Positions 26,401-39,300 of a stretch of DNA of 64,000 nt are shown piece by piece (position 1 is the stretch's first letter; every line of letters begins with the position of its first letter). The stretch lies in assembly GCF_028554725.1 (NCBI RefSeq), contig NC_071668.1, positions 1,054,001 through 1,118,000 of the forward strand, given 5' to 3'. The notes below the pieces were generated by a model that worked only from the letters and a program-made list of their open reading frames with translations, had not been told where the DNA came from and did no database searches. The position numbers and the translations under genes are program-made. The stretch comes from Zeugodacus cucurbitae. Its lineage: Eukaryota > Arthropoda > Insecta > Diptera > Tephritidae.

Positions 26401-27908
26401 AATTTTTTTCCATTGACCCAAAAAATCCCACGCGTTTTAATTAAATTTTTGCAATTCAATGCCGATTAATTGGCCTAATTAGAATTTAATTAAAAACCCA
26501 GAGCTGCTGTCGCCAGAAGCTGCGCAAGAGTGCACTTTAGCGGGACAAATAAAAAAAGAGACGAACGCCCGCACAAAAGCATGGCTCAATTTGTGCAACC
26601 AAGCAACTGCATGTGGCTGGCGGCTGATGCCTGGCTAACGTCCTGCTGAAAGCACGAACGCGCGCCACCGCGTCAACAATTAAACGTTAAACAGCTGTGC
26701 GTCTAAGAATTATGTCTGCATGCCATGACCTTGAGGCAGCTGCCGGCGGATCTGCCAACAGCGCGGCGTTAGTTAAGCACCAGCTTCAACGGCCAACCTG
26801 CCAAACCGCCAAACAAAGGGGTCCAACTCAAGTTGAATGCTTCGAATTTCGGCAACTCCAACGCCGCCAGCGCCACCGCGTATAAGAGAGATGAGAGCGC
26901 GCTGCTTGAAGACTCTCTGCGAAAGCGCTGGCGTTCGGCCAGAGCGTCAAGTTCGACAACAGGTTTTAAGTTGCGGTCGCGTCGCATATGTTTGAAGGCG
27001 ATGGTCAAGAACCACTCAATAGCAAATGGAATACTTTGGCACCCACCTACTCCCCCCGCCCACTCTTGTACACTGTTATTACGTAGCAAGTACGTTGGGT
27101 GCATCGAGCATCGATACGTAGCAGGTTACTTGGACGATTTGACTTGCTTCTTTTACACTGCCACTGTCACTTATTGTGGCATTCTCAAGTGTTGCACGAG
27201 TTAAGTTGCACGCTGTTCGTTGCACGATGCAAGAAGTCATTGCCATATGCTAATAAGTGCAGTTAACGCTCCTTATGCCACGGCTACTTGCGGTAAGTGA
27301 TTCAATGATTCATGATAGGTCACGATAAAGTTAGGTATTTCAAATTCGTAATCGACCTTTGGCCACGAAGTGGCAAGTTGAATGAGATGAGAAATGCATT
27401 TTTTTGTTGCTTTGAGTTTTAGAGTTTTCTCATTAAGTTAAGTACTCAAGTTGTCTTTGGTGTTGTGGATAAGTTACGTTGTAGGTTGCTCAGACAATTA
27501 CATAGATCTGAAATTGCTCAGGGTGCAAAATCATCGTTACTGTTATGTTTATTTTCCTCCGATACGCGCTTATACTGAGTGCATATTACGGGAACTTAAC
27601 CTCACCTCAGTTAGTGTGTATTGCAAATATACAAATATCTATCCATATCAACTTTTTTTTCTATTTTTCTAAAGCCGTCATATGACCTGTGATATTTGAA
27701 TGCAGAGATGTCCGCAATTAGCATTTCATTCAACAGTTCAGCTTTAGTTTTACCTTTCAGTATGCTCTAGCTATAAAAAGTTAGTTGAACATACACCTCC
27801 ATTCATAAGTACGTATGTTAAGTTAATTATAACGGTTGACATGCATACAAATTTAATAAATTAACTTAAAATCAAACGAAACATGTCCATGCAAAACCTG
27901 TAAACATT
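20049..27908. other. Gene-poor stretch
   Basis: No exon I can support. It contains the (TTA)n tract at 20409-20448, a CTT run near 23637-23665, a TTG run at 24977-25002, a GC-rich block at about 25435-25520, and many CA runs. GC-rich segments at 21040-21120 and 26640-26950 carry overlapping open frames on both strands but no family similarity. A TATAAGAG at 26880 has no well-placed initiator. Confidence 0.45.
20409..20448. repeat. (TTA)n microsatellite
   Basis: About 13 ATT/TTA units. The poly-Ile frame on the minus strand is an artefact of this tract. Confidence 0.95.
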
Positions 27909-28355
27909 CGAGGTGTGTTCAAAAAATAACGGGAATTTTTAAATTTTAAATTTTTAGGGGTAGAAGTGTCCAATTGTAAAAATTTTGAAAAGATTAAGAG
28001 ATTTCATGAGCTTTGAGAGCTTTTCGTTTGCTAGAAACACACACTTCGTTGTTTGTTCGTGTATTTTTGACCAAAAACAATACTGTAACGATACCCCAGT
28101 CTACACATTCGCCAGACATGACTCCGTGTGTCTTTCTCCTAATTCCGAGGACGGCCCTTATTTTACAAGCAAAAATTGCTGAAAGAGCCAAAGGTTATCT
28201 AAAACATAGAGTTTGAAAAGTGTTTCGACGTTTGAAAGCAGCCCTGACATATCGAATGAAGACTATTTTGAAGGCGATTAATATTAATTTAGTCGTATGT
28301 AAAATTTTTTTTTTCAAAACACTGAAAATTCCCGTTATTTTTTGAACACATCTTG
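27909..28355 (+). pseudogene. Internally deleted mariner element with transposase remnant
   Basis: Bounded by the inverted repeats CGAGGTGTGTTCAAAAAATA and its complement (right end near 28324-28355), the same family as the 142 bp element at 19907. TA follows the right end; the left flank reads TT, which may be a mutated TA. Plus-strand frames near 28025-28215 read HTSLFVRVFLTKNNTVTIPQ and then SPDMTPCVFLL, recognisable as the C-terminal catalytic part of a mariner transposase. The third catalytic Asp, expected at the position of Val in PCVFLL, is gone. The first two-thirds of the gene are deleted and the tail is frame-broken. A dead copy. Confidence 0.85.
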
Positions 28356-28795
28356 TATGTACAAATGTAGATGTGTTTGAAAAAGTTGTTGTCAGTACAT
28401 ACATACATGATTTCATGTTAGCGCTTCCATTTAACATTTTTGATTAAATTAATAACATTTCTATTCAAATAAAGCAATGCAAACACAACTATATAGTATA
28501 TATATGCACATGTATGTATGTATGTGTAAGTATGAGCTTGTTAAAGTAAATACATCTTCGTTGATAGGAATTAATAATTTATTTTGAAATTTTTAGTCTC
28601 TGAATCAGTTGATTCATAATTTTACATATGTACAAACATACGTGCTTTTTATGTTTTCCTTCTCATAAAGATTCCAAAAGAACCTAGTCATTTATGGACT
28701 AAAACTATGGACCAAAACTATAAATGTATATGAGCTGCAATTAATATCGGAAATACTCGGTAAATACTCCTTCAAATTTGAATAACAAGTGTTGT
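28356..28795. other. AT-rich spacer
   Basis: No gene seen; short TA and ATGT simple repeats near 28490-28530. Confidence 0.5.
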
Positions 28796-30124
28796 TATAC
28801 TCTCGCAACAAAAGTTGCTAAGAGAGTATTATAGTTTTGTTCACATAACGGTTGTTTATAACACCCAAAACTAAACGAGTTAGATATAGGGTTATATATA
28901 TCAAAATGATCAGGGTGACGAGGCGGGTCAAAATCCGAATGTCTGTCTGTCCGTCCGTCCGTCCGTGCAACGGATAACTTGAGTAAAAATGGAGATATCT
29001 TAATGAAACTTGAAACACATTTTCCTTGGGACCGTGAGAGGGTTGCTTTCAATGGGCAAAATCGGACCACTGCCATGCCCAAAAATGGCGAAAACCGAAA
29101 ACACATAAAGTGTCATAACTAAGCACGAACAAAGGTTCGCACTAGGCCCTGCCCCGCCTCCAAATCGGTTATTTTTATATATCTCACAAACGAATGAAGC
29201 TATATAAACCAAACTTTCTGCAGTCGGTTCTCTTACGTACCCCACCACACACCATGAAAATTAACGAAAAACGTCAGAAACACTAAATTTTACAGAAGAA
29301 ATTGCAGAAGGAAGCTGCACTCAGAGAGTGGGCGTGGCATCGCATACTTATGGGTCAAAAACCATATCTCAGGAACTACTCGACCGATTCGAATGAAATT
29401 CGGTATATAATATTTTCTTGACACCCTGATAACACGGACGAAAAATGGGCGAAATCGGTTCACAACCACTACTACTTTCCTTATAACTCAATTTTGAAAT
29501 CCATCTTATTCCTTCACTTTATAATGTAAACATAAGGAACCAGTGAAGATAGGAATAAAACTTTGCACAAATAGTGCATATCATCTCTGGCTTCACTTGT
29601 GAAAAAATTGTCGAAAACGGACTATAACTTTTCAAGGCCCCAGATATCGAACATGTTGAACTCAGCGCCTAAGGATAAATTTTAACCGAAAATATGGGCA
29701 AATCTCTCAGATAATTTAATGTAATTCAGAGGAAATTGTTTTCTTCTAATAGTGTGTCTCTGTTCCAAAAATTATTAAAATCGGGTCATAACAATCCCCC
29801 AGCTCCCATATACCTAGTTATAGGTTTTTCAAAAACACGGTGGGCTTTATTCCGCATATATGTATTGGTTAAAATGTGAGCTATCTTAGCAAAATTAAGT
29901 GAAGGTATAGTCTTGGATATAGTGTACCTTGCTGATGAAAATGAATCAAATCGGTTCAGGAATTACCTCAGTCCTCATATACTATATATGACGATTTCCC
30001 TTATTCTATTAAACTTTATGCCGAATTTATGGGTTAATTTGTATATGTTATCTTAATAAAATTTCTTCAATAAATTGCGAGAGTATAAAATGTTCAGTTG
30101 CACCCGAACTTAGCCCTTCCTTAC
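28796..30124. mobile_element. 1.3 kb non-coding interspersed repeat with inverted ends
   Basis: The left end begins TATACTCTCGCAAC, and TTGCGAGAGTATA lies near the right end (30075-30087), so the two ends are complementary. A tail (GTTCAGTTGCACCCGAACTT and AGCCCTTCCTTACTTG) follows. The left end folds on itself: ATACTCTCGCAAC, a 4-base loop, then GTTGCTAAGAGAGTAT (28797-28829). The body includes GTCTGTCTGTCCGTCCGTCC at about 28939-28964. The body holds no coding sequence I can support. I recognise the style as a repeat common in tephritid and Drosophila genomes but cannot name the superfamily. Confidence 0.6.
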
Positions 30125-31792
30125 TTGTTTTTGTTGTAATTTTATCTAATAAAATGTGGGAGTCAAGAAAAACAACTCACTAACAAATCGCTGTGCAACT
30201 GGTACAATTCCGATCTTTTTCGTACCAGTTCATTCTCAGTCCATTTATTATAGTTCTAAGGTTACCCGACAAGTTCAATCTTTCCTTGCTGTGAGATGCG
30301 TGTATGCTCGTGTATGTGCGTATGTGTGATTTTTGTTGGCGTTGAGTAAATGTACCACGCCAAATGTAGCCAGATGGTGCAACAACTGATGACGATGATG
30401 AAGTAGCAAATTTCAAACCAATTGAGTGCCAGCGCTTCAGTGCAAAAAGCTGGCTGCGCACCACCTGCACTTGCAACCAAACATGTGCACCCTTTATTTA
30501 AACGAATTAGCAGCCGTAAAAGCACACAACTCCATTCACACACATACACACACATTTTCGTTTATTAAATTATCAATTTGATGTGCTTGTAGCAGCGATA
30601 AAAGTGTAAATATTGCCGATAAAAGTGAGTAAAAACCAATGAATGAGATTACAACGTGACGTGAATTATTCACTTTGTTTGTTTGGCGCACAGTTTCTCT
30701 CTTTCTTTTTCTTTCTTGATTTATTATTGCTGCCTTTCGTCGTTATAAATTAAATTATCTGCCTTCTTATATGTGAGTGTGGAGTGCGTGTGTGTGTTAC
30801 TTGTTACTATTGTTTCAACATATTTCAAATGCACTTGTTGTTGTTGTTTTTTTGTTGTTGTTCATGGCGTATTGCAATGGAAAGTAGTGACACATATTAC
30901 GTGCTTTGCTCCAACAGACGCCTCACCACAAATTGAGGTCTTCATCGGCGAACGCAGAGTTCATTTCGTCAACACACGCACACATGCACGCACTTTTCAA
31001 TATATATATACGGTTGTCTGTGCTACCATAACCCAATTGCACAGAATTGTTGCAACGCCAGGTAAATATCTCGTCAGCGCGGTGGTTGGCTACTGCAGCG
31101 GCAAAAAAATGAATTTTAATTAGATTTCATATTGTTTGTTTCTGCATTTGCATTCGAAGCGCAGTTAATTGATTTAATGGAGCAAATACACACGTACACA
31201 CACACATCCACACAATCGAACACATCTGTGTGTGTGTTGACCATGTAAACTACTGTAATAAAGATACTGCAACAACAACAATAGCAATATGCAATCAGAA
31301 AAGCTTTCGTCAGTGAAATGCTCTGATTGCCTGCGAGTGGAACGAGTTCAACGGTAATTAATAAAGCAATTACAGGCTTTCGAACACAAAAAAACAAACC
31401 CCACGGTGCATTTGCATTTGTGTAATATACGCGGGGGGCCCCTGCAGTCGAGGCAAAGGTTGACATTGCAGCAATAAAAATATTATTTAATATTTCACGC
31501 TCACGCTCATAATGAAGTGAAGCGCTATTGACATTGCGCCATGTAACTGCAGCGCTGCCTTGGTCTATGGATGGTCACACAACAACAACAAACCTCTATA
31601 ATTTAATTTCTGAATAAAAATTTTTAGTTTAATTGTAAGTTAACTGTATTGTAATTATTTAAAATTAATTTGATTACAAATTCCCAAAATCAATTAAATA
31701 CATAAAGCTTTTTGTTACCAAATTTCAATTTTACTCTCTTTATCTTTTGGAATGAGCGAGCTCTCTTCTGCATAGAATTACATACTGTCTAC

Positions 31793-31827
<35 letters not shown>

Positions 31828-34800
31828 ATGCATAGTTACATAATTGTAATGTTCGCTCCCCACACTATGCCTTTCATCAAATCAAAAGCCTGTCACAGCT
31901 GCATGCGACGACCAATAACCGTTATCATTTGTGGTCATGCAGTGCCTTTGCGCTTTTGTCAACATTTCCACCGAAATTCTGCCGCAAATGGCTGAACTAT
32001 GGTTTTGCCTGGTAATTAACTAGCTAGCCGAGGTGATCATTTAAATTGTAACTCAAAGCACACACACAAGTACACACATATTCACACATACACACACAGA
32101 ATAGACTCTGTATTGTTCTCCCTTTAACTTATACACAGACATTGATGTACAGATAGAACAGAATCAATAATTCGTTGAAATGCGCTTCGAAAATCGTGTC
32201 ACCATCGCACTCTGTGCTCTTCGTTCAATGTGGTGCACTGAAATCGAATCGCAGCCACTCTGGTGATTGTTACTGTTGCTGGCGCGGGTGTGTGAGCCGC
32301 GAGTTCATACAACAATTCTAATTTCCATTTCCAACTAACTGTTCACTTGGCTATGCCATCCAATGCCCATGTTTGTTATTGTTGTTGTATATCATTATTC
32401 CTGCGGGAATTAGCGTTAGCGGTTTTGTTAATTATCAGCATGCGTTGAGTAATGTCGAGGGCTTAGGCAATGGCGCTCAAACGCAAAATTTCTATTTGAA
32501 ATGCTTTTGGAGACTTTGGCTGCAAAACTTCGAATCACATATGATTAGCTATATAGGTATTTCGTGTATTAGTCTCGAAAACTTCTCGCCAGAGTTAAAA
32601 ATTAACTGTATATCATATATCGCTTCTATATACGCAGTTTAGAATCCGATTTGGTAGTTCTTACTGTCTGCCTACCTTCAACTTCCCCAGCAAACCTGTC
32701 TATTGCAGTTCTTTCAGGTGGGCTTTGATCTCGGCGAATTTTTGAGGTTTGAGAACATCAGCAACTGGCTAAGGCCAGAAACAATTTTTTTGCTAAATTT
32801 TTTATTGACTTGTGACTCAGTACATTGCTTTGATGAAACAGCACGTCTTCAAATGGAACCATTTTTCCCCGATTTGATTCTTCAAATGTGGATGCTCAAG
32901 ATAGTTCATCCAAAGTATTCTATGAGAATCGCGAAATATCTCGCGGCATCCAATTAAAACAGATCGTACGGGTACTCAAATATGAAATCTATATATTAGT
33001 TAGGTCCAACTATATGAACTCTACGTGTGATGTTAACAAGCCCCACACATCAGCGCCGACACTTTCGGTGCTTAAACGAATCGCGATAAGTCAATTAGCG
33101 ATTGTCCGCCTCCACACTGCTACACCAATGATGTGTATGTGTGTATATTAAAAGCTTTTGCAAATTCATTTTACTTCAATGCAAAAACATTGACTGAGTA
33201 AACGGGTCCATAAGCATTTGTTCTGGATATTCACTGAGCCCGAAGGATGCTCAGCGCACGTTGAGCGCTTAAAAGTAGTAACGATATTGCAAGCACACAC
33301 ACATACAGAGGCAGTTTGCGCTTCCATATTTGCAGTTAAGCGCAGTAAACAAGCTCACGTGTGTTTACCGAATGGAAAAGCCGAGAGTGTGTGTTGACAA
33401 GCATAAAAATATTAACTGAACTGACCGCCATGCAACGGCGTGACACATTAACACGAACTGAAAAGCAAAGCTGAAGTATCCATGGATGGAAATAGTTCTT
33501 CACTCAAACTGAAAAAAATTTAAAAATATTTTACTAAATTTAATGAACTCTTCAGAAAGCCTTGGACTCTCATTCGTGGATTGTCAAGTCATTACAGAGT
33601 AGAGACTACTCTGGAGTTTGACTACCTTTTTTGACTATTTATCGGTTCGTGGATACTTCATGGCACATCTAAGGGTTAAATAATCTATTGTAGAATTGCT
33701 ATATCCATTTAAATTGGCGAGAACGCAATTTTGTATACTTTGTTGTTGCAATAATTAAAATTTTTATTGATTTGTATGTATGTATGCGTGAGTGTGTGTG
33801 TGAGCAAATATTTTCAATTATTTGACTCTCATGTGATTGCTGTACCAACAACGCTTTGGCACATAATCTCTAATTATCTGTGCTCAATAATATTCATTTA
33901 TTCATATACAAACAGACATGTCGGTTGTCTGCAATTCCCAAGACGATTCGTTTAAGCGCGACGGCGCGACGCGCGCTGCGGAATGTTGCCACAGCTGCGA
34001 GCGAGTGATTGTCTATCCGTTGGCAAATTTAGCCAAGATGCGCTGGCAGCCACAGAGTCGAAGCACTCGCGGCGCTACAACACCATCAAAACTAGTTGAC
34101 ACTTGACTGGGTCACAAAGATGCTCAAGGCCAGCCACTAATATGCAGCCCCGATGAGCTCACGAGTGGCAAGTTGAGAGATTTGTAATTTTGGTAGTTTT
34201 TATTTAAATTCTAGTTTAAAGTAAAGAACATTATTACGCAGCGCTTCAGCTAAGCTTTTCGTAAATTACTCGCTTTAATCACTTCAAGCATTTACTGACT
34301 GAGTCGCGGCTTGAGTGTCGCTTACGACAAATTGCCGAGCAAATTGCGAGCAAAGCAGTCATTTATGCAAAGCCACATCAGCGACCAAGATGAAGTATAG
34401 CGCGTTCCACTCCCAAACCTCAAAACAGGCCTCCACCTCCTCGTCAATCTTGTTTATCTCTACTATTTCGGCTTACTTCTCATTACCATTTCATTGCGGC
34501 CGCAGCACGGCGGACTAACGGAAATGACTTGACTAACTGCAGTTTAGTTTGCTGCCATCATTTGGGTCCCACAGGGAACTGCGAATGGCGGCAACGAACT
34601 CATCTAAATGAGTGTATTGTTTCTCTTCTACTCTGCGCTTATTACTCCCCACGCAGCGCAGCTTCGCTTTTACTGTGATGAGTTTTGACCTTAGCTGGAT
34701 GGAGCACAGGAGGGATTGGCTTCAGGAAACTTTCGCATTTAGCGCAATGATAGCGTTCATTTTAGCTGACGGACCGGCTGACTGGCAGATTGCGCTGCGC

Positions 34801-36044
34801 AAAGACGAGGAAGGGGAGGTCCTGTGAGCGCGACAGTGCATCCTTCATTGCTACAAATGGGCTGACAACGAACCGGATAGTGCGTACTCACGCAGCAAAC
34901 CGGGCGACACACAGACACATGCCCTTACGAGCGCCATATTTACTGTAACGATGAGACGGCCACCGCCGGCTTTGCGGTAAGTAGGGAAATAGAATTTTGT
35001 TGCTGTTTCGCCACTGTCGCAGCCACCAGGCACCGCCGGGCTGTTTGTTGTTTCACAAAAAGTTAGTGAATTGTTGTTGTTTGTCTATGCCCGCGGGAGC
35101 AGGAGCAGAGTTCGTGAATTGCTTTTATCGCAGCTCGGCCAACTTTTCATGCAGAATAGTTTCGCCTGGCGCTAAATATTGTTGCTGCCGTCTCTTAAAT
35201 TGTTGGCAATCTCATTGTGGATGTACGCCGCGCCGCCCTAGTGTTGTGATGTAAATTGTCCTTTGCTTCGTGTATAAGATTAGTGTTTATAGAGAAAACA
35301 AATTACAATATGATCACAGCTTAAATTATTCATTGTTTTATATCAGGTGACAAGTAAAGAATAACTCTCGCAAAAAGTAAAAAATAATAGCATGTAGCCA
35401 CTTCCAGGTGTCACCAAAACTTTATAATAAACAAACAAACATTCAGAAAAACGAAAATGATTATATTTAGTATATGGAACGGAGGAAACTCATGAACCGC
35501 CTTCCGCTAAACCATAACCTGACAAGTCTCATAATTTCCCCACTCATGTACCTCGCTTAATTTCATTCGACACTACTAAGTGAAAACAAACTTTAGCTCC
35601 ATTGACCACTAGTTTGACCTCACGTGACCTTTTATATGACTTTCCGTGGACTCCTTTTAATCTCACTTGACCCCTAAAAATGGATATAAGGATGACACTA
35701 CAATTATAAAAAAATCTGACCCCATCTAACCTCACGAGATTCCATGAAATGTAAACATAAGTGACAGCAATTTAAATTTTTAAGGGTCAAGTGTGAGTGA
35801 GCTTATAAGAAAGACCACCTTGTATTATTTGGTATTAGTAAACAATACTTTTGATTCATTTGAAACGTGCTGTGTTGCTAACAGTCGCCAGATAGCGCGC
35901 ACCGTTGAAACAGATGGTAAATGCAGCAAACAGCTGTTTGACGGTCAACAACACAAAGGTAGAAATGCTCAATACAGAAAAAATCGAAGCAGTCGTAGTT
36001 GAAAACAGAAATTTGATTGGAGCAATTTGTTTGGTCGTTGGAAC
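30125..36044. other. Gene-poor stretch
   Basis: No supported coding exon. Simple repeats include (TA)n at 31793-31829, CA runs at 31195-31235 and 32060-32100, and a GT run near 33790. The two overlapping plus-strand frames at 32703-33151 resemble no family and lack splice support. Confidence 0.45.
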
Positions 36045-36343
36045 GTAGACGATGGAACGATGAGCTGTACGATTTATACGACGACACTGACATAGTGCAG
36101 CGAATAAAAAGACAGCGGCTACGCTGGCTAGGTCATGTTGTCCGAATGGGCGAAAACACTCCAGCTCTGAAAGTGTTCGATGGAGGAAGCCGCGGAAGAG
36201 GTCAACCTCCACTCCGGTGGAAAGACCAAGTGCAAAGTGACCTGGCTTCACTTGGTGTTTCCAGCGCCAAATAGCAAAAAGGAGGATCGAGTGGCGCGCT
36301 CTGATGGATTCGGCTATAATCACTTAAAGCGGTTTCTACGCCA
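36045..36343 (+). pseudogene. LINE 3' fragment, second copy
   Basis: Encodes RWNDELYDLYDD, RQRLRWLGHVVRMGEN and PPLRWKDQVQSDL, the same C-terminal block as the LINE copy at 10645-11655, with a short deletion in the Gly/Arg-rich part and a frameshift after SLGVSSA. The family 3' end (GCTATAATCACTTAAAGCGG, then TTTCTACGCCAA) is followed directly by a (TA)n tract at 36344-36370. Confidence 0.85.
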
Positions 36344-39300
36344 AATATATATATATATATATACATATATAATTTGTTTGGTCAGGAGAAATGAATAATT
36401 ACCGTCGATTCTGTACAGAGTCCATTAGTATTTTTGGTGTTATGAGTAAGTTTTTCTTACAGTTTACTAAAATAAATTGTATACAAATATATGTATTTCT
36501 AGGTAACATGAATAAAAATGGGCAATGTTCTGAGTATACTGAAAATTTATGAATAGAGCCTTACAACAATGAAACGCCTCTGCTGTGAAGAATAGACTTC
36601 TTCTTAAGGATTGTTCTATGATACTCGAGTCAAAGAGCATAAGCACGTATGAAGGATTTGTGGCAGGACACTAACCATCTATTTTCGTATACTTATGTAC
36701 ATACACATATCTTCTTTCATTATGATTCGACGCTGGCATAACAACTCGTACCCTGATCCTGATGGTAATGATAATGACTAGTCTAGTTCTCGCCAAACAA
36801 TAGAATTGCATTCTCAGCAGTTCTTCAATAGCAAGTGGAAATCACTGTTTTTATAAAATCATGAAATGGAAATCATGAAAGGAGAAATAAAGTCATGTCT
36901 AAGCAGACCGTCTATTAAAAGCAAAAATTATGCAAATATTTCTACAAACACACTTCAACGCGCTCGGTTTCCAAAAATTGTTTTATCTATCGATCGAGTG
37001 ATCGACATTTTATTGCTTTTCTATTGCTTCTTCGCATTAATTCGCATCAAATATCGATTGTGACATTTTTTGTCAATTCATCACTGTTGATCAGATTTGA
37101 TGAGTTTAATGACACAATTGTCGTTTTAAAGTCTTTTGAGGAAAATAACAACAATGCGGGTTATTGACGTCGCCAAAAGCTCTCCAATTATAATTGCGTG
37201 TCTATGAGTTATTATCTGATATGTGTATAGATCAATACATACTTGTGTTACAAATGTACTATTATTATTATTTTTTTTATATAAATAAATAGAAGTTTAC
37301 AAAATGTAATAAATCAGCTGCAGCTTCATCAGCATAAATCACAAACTATTTATTTTGAAAGTTTTGCTCTTCATCACCATTTCTACTGTCCTCTCTTATA
37401 TTTCTTTTCGCTCTCTTCAATGCGAGCTTCAAGTTCGGCTCTTTATAAATGCGATCAATTTGCGGTGCGGACCGCATCATCGTCCAATTCATAATTTGAT
37501 GTGATTGATTTTGACAGCGGCGAACTCAAATTAATCCACTTATCAAATTACCTGCACCACATTCGCTATTGCTAATTGGAAATCGCTTGCATGCCGGTCT
37601 CACCTGTCCGTGTGCTGTTATCTGTGGATGTCTGTATGTATGTATGTGAGGATAGTTTGACTGAAATACCACCAAAGGCACCCACCGGCAGCCTCACCGC
37701 ATGCGCACAGTGTGTATTTTTTGACGAAAAACATTTGCGGCTGAGATAGTGAGCTTAAAGGCGTGGAATTCAGGGGAGTTTCATAAGCATCTCTTTCTGA
37801 AACGAGCTCCGTCTTCCAACTTTCTGCGTCCGCAGCCTGTGCTGCATTTCGCCCTTCGGTGCCCAATACAATCGCTTTTTAATGGTGATAAATTTTCAAT
37901 ATCACAAAGAACAAATCGCCTTGGTGGAGGCAAGTCGTTGGACCGACCGGCCAGGCCTCCGATTCGCAGTCTTTGCATTGCATGTGTTCACATGATAGTT
38001 GTTGAACACACGTGAAGTTCACATGCGACCGCAGCGGCAGTTCGTGCAGATAGCGAATGACTTGGTCATCAACACTGTGGCAGGCAATATGTGCGCATTG
38101 TGTCTATATCTGTTTCTTCGATTGTGTGCTCATATAAAATTCTTGTATCGCCGAATACATCTCGTGAACAAACGATTACCAACAGGCTGACGTGCCTACA
38201 CCTATATACATATGTATATGTATGCCTGTGTGTGGTTTTGAGAATTCTACTTCAGCCTTTGGCCATTTAGTCAGTTAACCAGTTGACCAACGCTTAGTCA
38301 CACTGTGCCGACATGTGTGTGTGTGCCAGCCAGCCAGCCAGACGACCAGCCATGCGTGCAGAGAACATTGTCTACTGCACCTTCCTACAACAACATGCGG
38401 ATTCGTGCTTCCGTTGCGGTTTTCCTTTTCTTCTGCTCACTTCCCGTCTATCGCCTTCTTCATGTGCCGCTTTTCGATTGATCAATTTCGCAGATGTGTT
38501 GCTTGCGCTTCGTCTTCGTCCACTCGCAGGTTACCAGAAGGCAATTGCTATTGAAATCGTCAAGGATTCCAAACTTTGCAGGGACTCAGAGTTGGTACTT
38601 TTTCTGTCTGGTAACTCTATTGAAACTTGCGAAAATGGTTTGTCTGCGCAAGCAATCCTTCAACTCCTCTTCATGAGTAAGAATTGCTTCAGGCACACAG
38701 ACATGACTTCACTTGCATCGTCGGTTTTGTATTGTTTGTTGAATGCACAATTTATGGTTATGTGGAATCGACGAAGCGGAAGTTCATAGAGTCATTTGCG
38801 ACAAATTGATGCAGGAACGTTGGTTTACAACCGAACACATTGTTCTGTATTAAGTGTGTTAACTGAGTAAGTCTTAAGTTACTTCACAAACGGAGCATGG
38901 TCCATCATTTCATTTAAGGTTTTATTTACTAATTCCAAGAGAGCCCTAGAGCCCTCTAATTCTGGTCAGTTGGTCAAACTTTATTTCATATCTTTCATGT
39001 CCATATCTTCCCCGATCTAACAACCTGCCACAAAACCACTCTTCTAAGCATGCAGACCTTTCGCTGCCATTTCTCTTAGATATTTTCTCTTCAGCCTATA
39101 AGAAATCGCCATTGGGCCAACTGCGCTCGATGCTCTTCGTTTGCTTGTACGTCGGTACTGCTCGTTGCGCGCCGGAAAAGAATGAATTGTGGCCAACAGA
39201 ACGGCGTCGACGTCAGCAGCGGGCAGATTGGGACGGCAGCAGACTTTCTTCTTTTGAACTCTTCTTTAAAGCTTGCTCTACGGAAGCGCTGCGCCTCAGT

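Noticed and set aside
32703..33151. Two overlapping plus-strand frames of 84 and 87 residues
   Set aside because: No similarity I can recognise and they overlap in different frames; could be part of an unknown repeat but nothing supports a gene.
35856..36323. 155-residue minus-strand open frame
   Set aside because: Its first half is the antisense shadow of the LINE fragment at 36045-36343.
38313..38789. 158-residue plus-strand open frame
   Set aside because: Begins in a GT repeat, no recognisable domain, no splice or promoter support.
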